NCBI RefSeq assembly: GCF_000143415.4
Contig: NW_003314261.1
Coordinates: 3,526,880 to 3,590,879 of the forward strand
DNA: 64,000 nt
Direction: 5' to 3'
Source of the DNA: Selaginella moellendorffii
Lineage: Eukaryota > Streptophyta > Lycopodiopsida > Selaginellales > Selaginellaceae
Part shown: positions 36,531 to 47,017 of the stretch, piece by piece
Position numbering within the stretch: position 1 is the first letter of the stretch
Layout of the letters: each line of letters opens with the position of its first letter
Made by a program: the position numbers and the translations under genes
Notes under the pieces: model-generated
The model's input: the letters and a program-made list of their open reading frames with translations, nothing else
Database searches by the model: none
Told to the model about the DNA's origin: nothing

Positions 36531-38507
36531 TTAGGGTTCTTGGGAGGAGCGCTTCGAGACTTCCTCGGCAGCGCGACGCCCTCTCCATACATCCGCCTGG
36601 AGATTGCTCGCCCCGAGCAGCGACGACCACGCCACAATCCCAGGTTCGAATGGCATGCTCGCGATAAGCTCCTCGGATCTCCCAAGCTGCCCCGACCGGG
36701 CGAGGAGATCGATCACACACACGTAGTGCGCCCCCCACGGATCCATCCCAAAATCGCTGCTCAGCGATGCGAAGAGGCTCAATCCCTTGTCCAGCAATCC
36801 GCCATGGCTACACGCGTAGAGCGCGGTCACGAACGCGATTGGATCGGCGCCGAATCCCTCCAGCGCCATTCGCCCAAAGATCTCCACCGCCGCCGCGGTG
36901 CCGCCAGCCCCGCTCCTGGCTCTGGCGGCGAGAACAGCACTCCAGGAAACCGTGTTCTTCCGCGGCATCTTCTCGAAGATCGCCATGGCCGTCTCCCACC
37001 GCCCGCATTTGCCATAGAGATCCACAAGCGCGCTCGCCACGATCACATCCCAGGCAAATCCGGCATCGATCGCCATGGAGTGAATGATCTTGCCCAGCGC
37101 GAGCGATGAGAGGGCCGCACAAGCATCGATGGCGCTGGCAAGGCTGGATTGCTCGGGCGGGATGCCCTCCAGATCCATCCGGCAAAACAGCGCCAGCGCC
37201 TCTCTGGAATGCCCATTTCGAGCATACGCAGAGATAATCGCGCTCCAAGCGACGCTGTCCCGGTCTGGGATCAAATCAAACGCGTGCTTGGCCTGGATCA
37301 CATCGCCAAATTCGCCATAGCCGGATATCATCAAGATCCACGACACTGGATCCCAGACGGGCATCGATTCTAGCAGCGATTCCGCGTCCTCCATTCGCCC
37401 CGACTGGCAATACGCCGCGATCATAGTGTTCCACGACACGAGATCGCGCTCGGGCATGCGATCGAACAGTCTCCTGGCGCCGATCGCATCGCCACTCCGC
37501 GAGTGGATCGTCATGATCGTGTTCCAGCTGATGAGATTCTTCTGGGGCATCTCAGCGAAGATCTCCCGCGCACTCTCTTGCCCTACCGCCACCATCGCCG
37601 CGGTGGAAGAAACCACGTCTCTCTCGGGCATGGAGAGGAATATCTCCCGCGCGCTTTCCACGTGGCCTGCCTCCGCGAACGATTGGAGCATCGAGTTCCA
37701 CGTCACGATGTCCCTGTGGGGAATCTCATCGAACACTTGCTTGGCATTTGCCAGATGCCCATTCCGGGCATATGCCACGAGAAGGGCATTCCAGGATTCC
37801 AGGACGAGCGCATTCTGTGAGGATCGATGGAGAGTCTGTGATCGATCGAACAGGCTCTTGACCTCGATGAGATTGCCGATCTGGGCGTAAGCGCTCCCCA
37901 TCGCGATCCAGGAGACAGCATCGCGATCCGGCATTTGATCGAAGATCGCTCTCGCCCGGGAGAGATCTCCGCTCCTCGCGTACGCCGCGACAAGCGCGGT
38001 GGAGGAGATCATGCTGTGCTGCGGCATTCGATCGAATAGCTCCTGCGCTCGATCCAAGCGCCCGTTTAGAGCACAAGCCTGGACAATTGCGTTCCAGGAT
38101 ATCTCGTCGCGCTGCTGATCGGGGATATGGGCGAAGAGATGGCAGGCATCGTCTAATCTACCGTGCTGGGCGTAAGCGGAGATAATCGTGTTCCACGACA
38201 CGGAGTTTCTTTTGGGCATTCGATCGAAGAGGCTACGGGCGTCTTCCAAATGCCCATTCGCGGCATTTGCAGCTATGACAATGTTCCAGGTAAAAGGATT
38301 GGGCCTGTCGATTGCTTGGAACACCAATCTCGCGCCTTGGATGCTTCCGCATTTCCCATACATATCGATGAGAAGATTGCAAAGGTAGCGATTGCGATCG
38401 AGGCGGCTGTGAATGATCCTCTGGTGAATTTGCTTGCCAGTGCTGAGATCCTTCGATTGGGCACACAATTTGAGGACATCAGCGAATATCTGGGCATCAG
38501 TGGGCAT
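36531..38507 (-). CDS. Pentatricopeptide repeat protein, parent of the copy
   Basis: Intronless, 658 residues, starting MPTDAQIFADVLKLCAQSKD at 38507 and ending in an E-like extension (EELIASMPFEPGIVAWSSLL). The body is a run of PPR motifs (NTIISAYAQHGRL, NSMLQSFAEAGHV, NTMIAAYCQSGRM). Its first 124 codons and about 410 bp of upstream DNA are repeated almost perfectly at 42.1-43.0 kb, where the gene is broken. It is related in style to the PPR gene just downstream but the two are clearly diverged. Confidence 0.9.
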   Translation of the reverse strand: MPTDAQIFADVLKLCAQSKDLSTGKQIHQRIIHSRLDRNRYLCNLLIDMYGKCGSIQGARLVFQAIDRPNPFTWNIVIAANAANGHLEDARSLFDRMPKRNSVSWNTIISAYAQHGRLDDACHLFAHIPDQQRDEISWNAIVQACALNGRLDRAQELFDRMPQHSMISSTALVAAYARSGDLSRARAIFDQMPDRDAVSWIAMGSAYAQIGNLIEVKSLFDRSQTLHRSSQNALVLESWNALLVAYARNGHLANAKQVFDEIPHRDIVTWNSMLQSFAEAGHVESAREIFLSMPERDVVSSTAAMVAVGQESAREIFAEMPQKNLISWNTIMTIHSRSGDAIGARRLFDRMPERDLVSWNTMIAAYCQSGRMEDAESLLESMPVWDPVSWILMISGYGEFGDVIQAKHAFDLIPDRDSVAWSAIISAYARNGHSREALALFCRMDLEGIPPEQSSLASAIDACAALSSLALGKIIHSMAIDAGFAWDVIVASALVDLYGKCGRWETAMAIFEKMPRKNTVSWSAVLAARARSGAGGTAAAVEIFGRMALEGFGADPIAFVTALYACSHGGLLDKGLSLFASLSSDFGMDPWGAHYVCVIDLLARSGQLGRSEELIASMPFEPGIVAWSSLLGASNLQADVWRGRRAAEEVSKRSSQEP

Positions 38508-38918
38508 CGCCCAAGAACCCTAGGCTCCAATGGCACCAAAGTCTGTCCAATGGCTGCTAATTCTTCCTTCCAGGAAGAACTTAAACTCTCCCACATTAAA
38601 GAAGAGCGAAGAAGATGCGAAGAAAGAAAGGATATAAAGGGAGAGAACTACCAACACGGGGCAGGCGATGGAGCGATGGATCGATCGATATTTCATTGCT
38701 TTGAAGATCGATCACTACCTATTTCCACCCACCGGTTTTAAATGCAAATAGAAACGCTTCCCTCCTCTCCTTTGTGTGTGTACTCCTCTTCTGCCAGGCC
38801 CAAATGTTCGTATGCCGTCGCGATCGATCGTCAGTTCCTTCCAGCGCGCTGTTAGATTGGATCAAAAGGCACTCCTTTTCTTCTCGCCTTCGATCGATCG
38901 GCGCTCTCGAATCTTGGT
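38035..38918. repeat. Segmental duplication, copy A
   Basis: 884 bp holding the first part of the intact PPR gene and its upstream region. It matches 42055-43001 in the same orientation. From about 38137 on, differences are only scattered single bases. The shared sequence begins at AATAGCTCCTGCGC and ends at AATCTTGGT. Confidence 0.93.
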
Positions 38919-39009
38919 TGAAAAAGTTGCGGACGTTGAAAAAGTCTAGAACCTATGCATCGCCGCATGAAAACGTCAAGCATTGGAGAGCAATTCGACC
39001 AGAAACTCA

Positions 39010-39097
39010 CACTGAATATGTTCTCCAGAAGCTCATAGAAACGAGGATGCTCCTTAAACGGTTGAAACAACTCTTGTCTGTGCAAAAGCGCATACAC
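39010..39097 (-). pseudogene. Dymeclin exon fragment
   Basis: A single exon flanked by good splice sites (TTTCCAG before, GTGAGT after) encodes [20 protein letters not shown] followed by [10 protein letters not shown]. This matches the conserved VYALLY.R.LF..F..HP.F...+.NI segment of dymeclin, a Golgi-associated protein. No other recognisable dymeclin exon is present on either side, and the duplicated PPR block starts about 90 bp away. I read it as a relic left by rearrangement. Confidence 0.6.
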
Positions 39098-39490
39098 AAC
39101 CTGGAAACGAAAGCTTAGGATAAGAAGCTCGCTACAAAGAGAATGCTCACCTTCGGTTTTCTAGGAATTAGGATCGTCCCAGAACAATGCGCGAAAAAAT
39201 CGGTGTAGATATGTAGCTCTGTTGGCCGCAAGAAAACTTGCATTATTGAAACATCTGTAGTCAATCCATCATTACCCAACCTTCAGAGGAACCTCTTCCA
39301 CCTGACCGAGCTTCGCAACCGCAACCTTGACGTTGATATTGGCGTCCACGACCTTCTTGTATCTGTATCAAGGAGAAAAGCTCTGAGTGAAAGGGAGTTT
39401 GATTACGACTCTTTGCGAGCATGTCGAAAAGGCTCACGAGCCTTTGTTGCTTATGGCATCAATAATTAGTCCTATCTATATAATTCTATA

Positions 39491-39522
39491 GGGCTTCACT
39501 TCCTATTAATAGCAAGTGAAGC
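39491..39522. repeat. 32-bp near-perfect palindrome
   Basis: Arms GGCTTCACTT and AAGTGAAGCC flank CCTATTAATAGC, whose core CTATTAATAG is itself palindromic. The whole 32 bp is a palindrome with one mismatched pair. It could be the remnant of a miniature inverted-repeat element or a hairpin-forming site. Confidence 0.7.
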
Positions 39523-39702
39523 CTTCGACCGTGCTGACGTGGCAGTACTTCTTGGGGCGAATCAATTCTAGCGGCAGACTCTCCTACTAGAAAAGGTGTG
39601 CTTCCTTTTGGGTCCCGGTTTGACAGCCTCAGCAAATAGCAGATTAGCCTGGCTTTGAAAGAAATCTCAATTGCAGGGAAACTTCTCTAGCAAAAGCAAA
39701 AC

Positions 39703-41851
39703 TCAAATCCTGGAAGCGCTGCCGAGGCCGAGGAAAACTTCGATCCTTGGTGTACTCTCTGGGCCTGAACGCTTGCGGACAATTGTGGGCAGATCTTCAG
39801 CGGAATAATTTGCGGCATTTTTTAAAGCACCAAAGTGGTGTTCGTGCTGCACATAGGCACGAGCAAGCATGCAAATCCAAATGTTGCCAGTGACACCCAG
39901 CAGCTCTTGCATCCCGGCCCAGAGTTGCTGCCTGTCCTCGTCATACTCCACTCCACCAGCCGAGACGACTGCCTCTCTTATGCCATGACGTATCTCATCC
40001 GAGCTCGCTCCCAAGTCCCTCTGCGTGCTTGGAGACTGGATCCACGCCGCAAACGCCTCACAGATTCCTCTGGTGGAGTTGCTAATCGCAACAAAAACCC
40101 CTTTCCCACTGCGGGACACGCGCTGCCCCCCACGTCTGGTATACAGCAGTGACTTGCCTGTGACGATCCAAGCAAAAAGGATCACGATTGAGCAGAGAGA
40201 AAGGCACTGTATAGACTCACACTCTCGTTTCCACCTCTCACGATCAACGCTGGCGCCCAAGCAGTCCTCGAGGATCAGCTGCAGCAGCAAACTCGTAAGC
40301 GATGGATGGAATCATTCTCATGCTTACGTAAACTATGTAGAGGATCATGTCGGAAATCCGAGGTCTCCATATGCCCTCGTTGCGGCTGCCATCGTCGAAA
40401 CGGTGCCTTCGAAGCGTGTTTTCGGAGCTCGCGGTCCGGAAGAGTCCGTCCCAGGCTGCCGGCTTGATCGCCCCGAATTCTTCTAGAGAGCACGCGGTCA
40501 GGCATGGATCCCACTGCACGTTGGCGCAAATCTCCACGAAAAGGCTACCGTAGTCATTGCCAAAGACGGTGGCAGCCGCGTCACAAAGCTGGCGGCACTC
40601 GTCGCTGCTTCCCCGGCTCATCGTAGCCTGGATGTGCTCCACAATCGACTCCGATGATGTCGCTGCCGAGCACAGGGATTTGAGCTCGGCGTGGTCGCGG
40701 CATCCCTTCCTCGTGTGCATCCATGTAGAGATCAGGCGCGCTATCGGCACGCTCACGTCTGCGTACTCCTGGAAGAGCGGCTCCACGCGGTGGAAGTTGT
40801 AGTGGCCTTGGATCCACTGCTCGAGCCGGGCACGCATCTGGTTGTCCCATTGGATTTCTCCCGCTGCCATCACCTCCTGCCACACAGAAGCTTGAATGCT
40901 CTCTCAAATCAAAACGGTGTCAATCATCATACCTCCAACATCTGGCGCAGAGCGACGGTGATGTCCATGGACTTCCACTCTATCCTGGGCGCGTTCTCGA
41001 TGCAGGAACGTATCCGTTTGAGCTCGTCCAAGGATGCCGGGGAGAACTTTTCATCCTTCGGCGGTGCTTGTTTGCTCAGGAACAGCAGCAAGAGATTTTC
41101 CAGGGGTCCGGCTCCGCCACCGCCACCACGGTCACCTGCTATAGCCTGTGCTTCGAATGCGTCGAGCCATTCCAGCGGCTGCTTGTTGCTCTGCAGCTGG
41201 AGCAACAGCCAGGTGAAGACGACGACACAAACCTTGCCGCTCGCATCGAACAGGAGAGCGGCATCAGCAACGCAAGTGGGCGAGAGAGTGCAAGGAAACA
41301 ATATCGACACGATGGCTGTGGAAAAGGAACCAAGCTCTCAGTTTGAGAGGAATCCAAACAAGAGCTACCTGACACATATTCATCTGTGATGACCAATGGG
41401 AAAGACGATGGCGTCCGACTCCTCGAGCTGCAAAAAAGGAAAAACCATAACACTTTGCCACACGATCCAAACAAGCACTCACAAGGTGGAGGTCGGTCAG
41501 GGCGTACGTGCAGCGGCCTGTGCAGCACTCGGGGCGGGGATGAGGATTTCTAGATTGCTCTTGATGTGGGCTATGGCGCGTGAAGTAGTCGGCCGCGATG
41601 AAGAGGTGCAAGTAGCCATCCGGCACGGTAGCGCCAAGGACGCGTGCGACGGCCACAGTCCAGATCTTCCACTTGAGCTCCGACACAGTGGAAGAGACGG
41701 TGGAGTCGGGCAGGACTTCAAAGAACCACGCACCCGGGGGATGATCCAGCTCCAGCCCAAAGTGAGAGAACGTTGCCCCCACAACCATCAGCAGTCTGGA
41801 GCCTATGCCGCTGCGGAACCATTCGGCCACGCGATCGCCAACGCATGGCAT
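39703..41851 (-). CDS. Unrecognised six-exon gene
   Basis: Exons 41851-41483, 41427-41394, 41315-40933, 40876-40328, 40278-40221 and 40157-39703 join with consistent phase into 615 residues, which argues for a real gene. I do not recognise the family. Visible features: start MPCVGDRVAEWFRSGIGSRL; one hydrophobic stretch (VCVVVFTWLLLQLQ, about residue 160) that may be a membrane segment or a buried helix; a glycine run ([10 protein letters not shown]); and a largely helical, Trp-rich remainder. No catalytic motif seen. It lies between the two copies of the PPR duplication, and the upstream spacer to copy B is about 200 bp. Confidence 0.65.
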
Positions 41852-42215
41852 CCACCACCGGAATCTTTCCTTCCATAGCCCTATGCCTAAAATAGGGTTT
41901 TTGCCTTGTAGTGTTTAAAGGTTCCAAGTCGTCTTCCTCGCATCAGCACCCTAACCAGCCGAGAGGAGCAAGTTAGTAGGACTACACGTTTGGTGTAGCA
42001 GCTCCGGCATAGCACAAGAGCTTCACTCCGAACGAGACCTCACCGTATAAAAAAAATAGCTCCTGCGCCCGTTTAGAGCACAAGCCTGGACGATTACGTT
42101 CCAGGATATCTGGTTGCACTGCTGATTGAGGATCTGGGCGATGTTAGGAACCTGGAGGTTTGGTGTGCTTGGCTGCTTGTGCCTGCGGGGAGTGTAACCA
42201 AACCTTAAGTCCAGT

Positions 42216-42590
42216 CTAGAGATGGCAGGCTTCGTCTAATCTGCCGTGTTGGGCGTAAGCTGAGATAATTGTGTTCCACGACACGGAGTTTCTTTTGGGC
42301 ATTCGATCGAAGAGGCTACGGGCCTCTTCCAAATGCCCATTCGCGGCATTTGCAGCTATGACAATGTTCCAGGTAAAAGGATTGGGCCTGTCGATTGCTT
42401 GGAACACCAATCTCGCGCCTTGGATGCTTCCGCATTTCCCATACATATCGATGAGAAGATTGCAAAGGTAGCGATTGCGATCGAGGCGGCTGTGAATGAT
42501 CCTCTGGTGAATTTGCTTGCCAGTGCTGAGATCCTTCGATTGGGCACACAATTTGAGGACATCAGCGAATATCTGGGCATCAGTGGGCAT
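42216..42590 (-). pseudogene. Truncated PPR gene copy
   Basis: First 124 codons of the PPR gene at 36531-38507, with the same start MPTDAQIFADVLKLCAQ. Over this length only a few conservative changes are visible (for example LEDARSLFD to LEEARSLFD). The frame ends at a stop formed where the 78-bp insertion joins, and the rest of the gene is missing. With about three PPR motifs it is unlikely to function. Confidence 0.9.
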
Positions 42591-42715
42591 CGCCCAAGAA
42601 CCCTAGGCTCCAATGGCACCAAAGTCTGTCCAATGGCTGCTAATTCTTCCTTCCAGGAAGAACTTAAACTCTCCCACATTAAAGAAGAGCGAAGAAGATG
42701 CGAAGAAAGAAAGGA

Positions 42716-42721
42716 TATAAA
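42716..42721 (+). promoter_or_regulatory. Possible TATA box for RBOH
   Basis: TATAAA within AAGGATATAAAGGGAG, on the plus strand and about 320 bp before the RBOH start. It lies inside the duplicated block; the same motif occurs in copy A. Tentative. Confidence 0.3.
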
Positions 42722-43043
42722 GGGAGAGAACTACCAACACGGGGCAGGCGATGGAGCGATGGATCGATCGATATTTCATTGCTTTGAAGATCGATCACTA
42801 CCTATTTCCACCCACCGGTTTTAAATGCAAATAGAAACGCTTCCCTCCTCTCCTTTGTGTGTGTACTCCTCTTCTGCCAAGCCCAAATGTTCGTATGCCG
42901 TCGCGATCGATCGTCAGTTCCTTCCAGCGCGCTGTTAGATTGGATCAAAAGGCACTCCTTTTTTTCTCGCCTTCGATCGATCGGCGCTCTGGAATCTTGG
43001 TGTTTGGTGGCGCGCAGTTCTCTCCCGCCTGCCTTGCAGTGCA

Positions 43044-46000
43044 ATGCATGAAAGCGCGCAAGAAATCCCCATTCCAGGCTTTCTGCAAGGCTCGATCTTC
43101 ACGCAGGGGGTGCGGAATTCTCAATCCGGCGCTCGCGATTCGCAAATGCCGGCCGGGAAGGATGAGATTTCGAGCGGCAGCGGCAGTGTTCCTGGGGAAA
43201 TTCCTCGCGCGGACGAGCAGGAAGAGGCGGCAAAATATTTCGAGGGATCGCACGAACAGCCGCTGGTGGATCAGCCGGGATTTGTCGAGCTTGTGATCGA
43301 TAGCGAGAGCTCCGGCAGCGCCATGGCTAGGAGCAATGCTCGCGTAATGCCGGTGGTGGAGGACGAGGATGCCAGTGCTGCCAGGAACAATGTGACTAGC
43401 GCGCTGGAGGGCCTCCGCTTTATCGACAAGCGCACGGAGAGCGCTGGGGACGAGGCGGTGTGGCACAGAGTGATGGAGCGATTCGAGAAGCTCTCGAGCA
43501 GCGATGGAAAGCTCCCGCCTGGCCGATTTGGCGCGTGCATTGGTATTTAGAGGACGATTTTCTTGGTTCTTGTGGAGTATTAGGTTTCTTTGATCGCAAT
43601 GCAGGGATGCCGGAGAGCGAGGAGTTTGCCGCGGAGCTCCTGGGCGTCTTGCGGCGCCGGAGAGCGCACTCCCGGGGCGTCACCACCAGCGCCGTCGAGG
43701 ATCGTCACGACATTGGCAAGGATGAGCTCTGGGATCTCTGGATGGATCTCACAGACAAGACGACCGCCTCGAGGATGCAAATCTTCTTCGATCTGTAAGG
43801 ATTTCTTTCTAGAAATGCCCTGTGATCGATCGATCGTGTGCTTCGCAGATGCGATCGAGACCGGGATGGAAAGATCAGTGGGTCGGAGCTAAAAAGTGTA
43901 CGTTCGAGCTAGTTTCGTATTTTCTCCAGGCTTATGGTTGATCACTCTCAGGCCATCCTTCTGAGCGCGTCGGCCAACCGACTCTCGATTCTCGACGAGC
44001 AGGCGGAGGAGTACGCGGCATTGTTGATGGAAGAACTGGATCGTGAGAAGAAAGGCGAAGTTGGCGTAAGTTTTTCTTTCTCGTCTTCGATTACATTCTT
44101 TACTCAAACTCGACTCGATCATCTTCATCACAGATATCACAGCTCGAGAGCTTATTAAGCAAGCGCGCCTTTGAGGCTGATTCGTTCCGGCAGCACTACC
44201 AGAGCCATTACCCGTGTAACGCCGAAAGGCTGGGGAGGCTACAGTTCCTTGCTTGCAGCACCAAGAATGCTTTCCAAGAGGATTGGCGTCGACTCTGGAT
44301 TGTTGGCGTGTGGTTTGGAGCCATGGCCGCGCTGTTTATGTGGAAGTCCATGCAGTACAGCTACCGGTCCGGCTTTGAAGTGATGGGGTATTGCGTGAGC
44401 ATGGCCAAAGGTGCTGCCGAGACACTCAAGCTCAACATGGCACTCATCCTTTTCCCTGTTTGTAGAAACACTATAACGTGGCTCCGCTCTACCAGGCTCG
44501 GCTCAGTGATTCCCTTCGATGACAGCATCAGCTTTCACAAGGTAAAAAAGTCCATTTCTTTTTTTCTGTAAGCTTCTTTGTTTACTGTTTTCATACACAG
44601 ACAGTGGCAGGAGCTATTTGTTTGGGAGTGCTTATTCACGGAGGAGCTCATTTGACCTGTGACTTCCCCCGCATTGCCAATGCAGAGTCGAAGACTTTCA
44701 TGCGTACTCTGGGAAGAGACTTTCACGGCTGCCAGCCTTCTATGCTGGGCATGGTCATGTCCGTCGAAGGCGTGACAGGGATCGCGATGGTTATATTGAT
44801 GGCCGTGTCGTTTCTTCTTGCGACCAACCTCGCGAGGAAGAACAGGCTCAAGCTCCGCCGACCCTTTGACAAACTTACCGGGTTCAACGTGTTCTGGTAT
44901 TCTCACCATCTGTTCGCCATTGTCTACGCTCTCTTGATTGTTCACTCGACATTACTTTTCCTCACGCACAAATGGTCAGAGAAAACGGTATGTGTGTCAG
45001 TATTTGTCAATATACTAATGTTTTTTCTCCATAGACGTGGTTGTACATTCTTGTTCCAACAGTTCTTTACATTGGAGAACGGTTTTTGAGAGTATCTAGA
45101 GCATGCATTTACAAGGTTGACATTGTACAGGTAATTATACTAATTTTTTGTAACTTACCAGATCAATGAACTCGTTTGTTTTCTAGGCTGCCATTTTTCC
45201 CGGAAATGTTTTGTCTCTTCACATGACAAAACCTCCCGGCTTTAAATACCAGAGTGGGATGTACATCTTTATTCAATGCCCCTCAATATCGCCATTCGAA
45301 TGGTAAGACCTTGAAACTTCTCGTATACAATGTTTACATGTATGCGATGTAGGCACCCGTTTTCAATCACGTCAGCACCAGGAGATGAACACCTCAGTGT
45401 TCATGTTCGCAGCTTGGGGGACTGGACGGAAGAGATCATGAGGACATTCGCAAAGGTGCACAATGATTCTCGATTGTGCTCGAGTTCTTACCACAGACAT
45501 TAGGAGATCGAAGCACAAGGAGAAGACAGTGGTGACGAAGGCGCACTCAGAAGGTAATGAGTGAAATTTTCTCAAAAGAAAACCGAAAGGCACAATCAAA
45601 CTGAATGCATGAACAGATTTCCAAAGCTTTACATAGATGGACCTTACGGAGCTGCAGCGCAGGATTACCGCAAATACGACGTGATGCTCCTTGTCGGACT
45701 TGGAATCGGGGCAACGCCGTTTATCAGCATTCTCAGGGACATGCTCAACACTCAGACGGGGAAGCCGGAGTACCAGCAGTCCCCGCGACGCTGTCCAAGC
45801 CACGCTTACTTCTACTGGGTGACCAAAGAACAAGGCTCCTTCCAGTGGTTCAAGGGGGTGATGAACGAGGTGGCCGAGATGGATCACAAGGTACAACACA
45901 ATTTTTTGTCTAAGTCTTCCTGAGCTATGCGTGTACATCCACAGGCAGTGATTGAAATGCACAACTATCTGACGTGCGTTCACGAGGAAGGAGACGCTCG

Positions 46001-46331
46001 CTCGGCCCTGATAACGCTCGTCCAGGCCCTCCATCACGCTAAGAGTGGCGTGGACATTGTCTCAGGAACTCGGGTATAGCCAAACTCTTTTTCTCCTTTT
46101 CGCTCTGAATTTGCCTGGTGCTAACGCGGTCCAGCGAAACAGGTTCGCACGCACTTTGCTCGGCCCAACTGGAACAAAGTTTTCGCGAGGCTGGCCGCAA
46201 ACCATCCCGGTGCCCGTGTCGGCGTGTTCTACTGCGGCATGGCCTCGGCAGCCAAGGAGCTGGAAGGAATCGCCTGGACCTTCTCGCAGAGAACCAGCAC
46301 CAGGTTTGAGTTTCGAAAGGAGAGCTTTTAA
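43044..46331 (+). CDS. RBOH: Respiratory burst NADPH oxidase
   Basis: Plasma-membrane enzyme that passes electrons from NADPH through FAD and two haems to oxygen, making superoxide outside the cell. Thirteen exons (43044-43542, 43605-43794, 43849-43897, 43952-44065, 44134-44541, 44601-44987, 45035-45130, 45187-45302, 45353-45455, 45504-45553, 45617-45890, 45945-46073, 46143-46331) give 867 residues, a normal RBOH length. N-terminal regulatory part with [12 protein letters not shown] and FGACIGM; canonical EF-hand [16 protein letters not shown]; second, degenerate EF-hand at [14 protein letters not shown]; membrane helices with haem ligands in [13 protein letters not shown] and [15 protein letters not shown] motif [24 protein letters not shown] site [11 protein letters not shown] and GLGIGATP; end FEFRKESF. 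Calcium and phosphorylation control is expected from the family. All key residues look present. Confidence 0.95.
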
Positions 46332-46438
46332 AGGTTGCCACACCACTTATCCAACGTGGCGTTACTGCAGAATGCCACGTCATTGTTAATGTAATGACCG
46401 GGGTTTAAAACTAGGGTAAAATAGGATTAGGGCTTATA

Positions 46439-47017
46439 ATGGGTCAAGAGAACTTGTTGCCACCGCAGGTTGGCGCTCAGGTTGGCCGCCCAACTCTGGT
46501 GCTCGATCTTGACAACACTTTGATCGATGGAAGCGTCTCACGGCCCGGCCTCGATCAATTCCTCCACGCTGTCAAGGATTTGTATGAGGTTGTGCTATTC
46601 ACAGCAGGAACTCGAGAGTGTGCAGAGAAGATCGTGGATGAGATTGATCGAAAGCATGGGAGCATCGCACACCGGTTGTACGGGGATTCATGCGTGGATT
46701 TTGTGATCAAGCCAGCAGCTCTGCTAGGCCGGGACATGAAGAGGGTCGTGGTCGTGGATGACAAGCCCGAGATGTTCAAGAAGAATGTGGAGAATGCATT
46801 GCCCATCAAGCCCTTCTTCTCCAAAGGGAATGGTGACGATGAAGATGAGGAGCTGCTCAAGCTCATCCCTTTTCTCACCTTGCTTGCCAAGATGAATGAT
46901 TTTAGGGCTGCAATCTTCGAATGGAAAAAGCAGAAAACACAAAAGTCTTCTTCATCTGATGGTACAGCTGTGCCTAAGAAAAAAGGAGGAGCAACCACGA
47001 AGAAAAAAAGTCGTTAA
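46439..47017 (+). CDS. FCP1-like HAD phosphatase
   Basis: Intronless, 192 residues. HAD signature VLDLDNTLIDG near residue 25 gives the two catalytic aspartates (DxDxT). Motif II is VVLFTAGTRECAEKI and motif III VVVVDDKPEMFKKN. The spacing fits the NLI-interacting/FCP1/SCP group, which dephosphorylates Ser residues such as those of the RNA polymerase II tail; Tim50-like proteins share the fold. The C terminus is a Lys/Ser-rich tail (PKKKGGATTKKKSR) that could be a nuclear signal. It starts 107 bp after RBOH on the same strand and ends at the edge of the A+T-rich island. Confidence 0.85.
   Translation: MGQENLLPPQVGAQVGRPTLVLDLDNTLIDGSVSRPGLDQFLHAVKDLYEVVLFTAGTRECAEKIVDEIDRKHGSIAHRLYGDSCVDFVIKPAALLGRDMKRVVVVDDKPEMFKKNVENALPIKPFFSKGNGDDEDEELLKLIPFLTLLAKMNDFRAAIFEWKKQKTQKSSSSDGTAVPKKKGGATTKKKSR

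Larger units (their letters stand above)
38919..39702. other. Spacer with exon-like gene fragments
   Basis: Between the duplicated block and the next gene. Minus-strand pieces look coding: a dymeclin exon at 39010-39097 (listed separately) and an exon-like piece near 39280-39368 reading YKKVVDANINVKVAVAKLGQ after a good acceptor, ending in TGA. I do not recognise the second. A 32-bp near-palindrome lies at 39491-39522. The stretch looks like a graveyard of broken genes. Confidence 0.45.
42055..43001. repeat. Segmental duplication, copy B
   Basis: 947 bp copy of 38035-38918 in direct orientation, 3.1 kb from copy A. Differences: loss of 13 bp near 42068, about 78 bp of unrelated DNA inserted near 42138-42217, and a few base changes. 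The right end abuts the RBOH gene. Confidence 0.93.
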
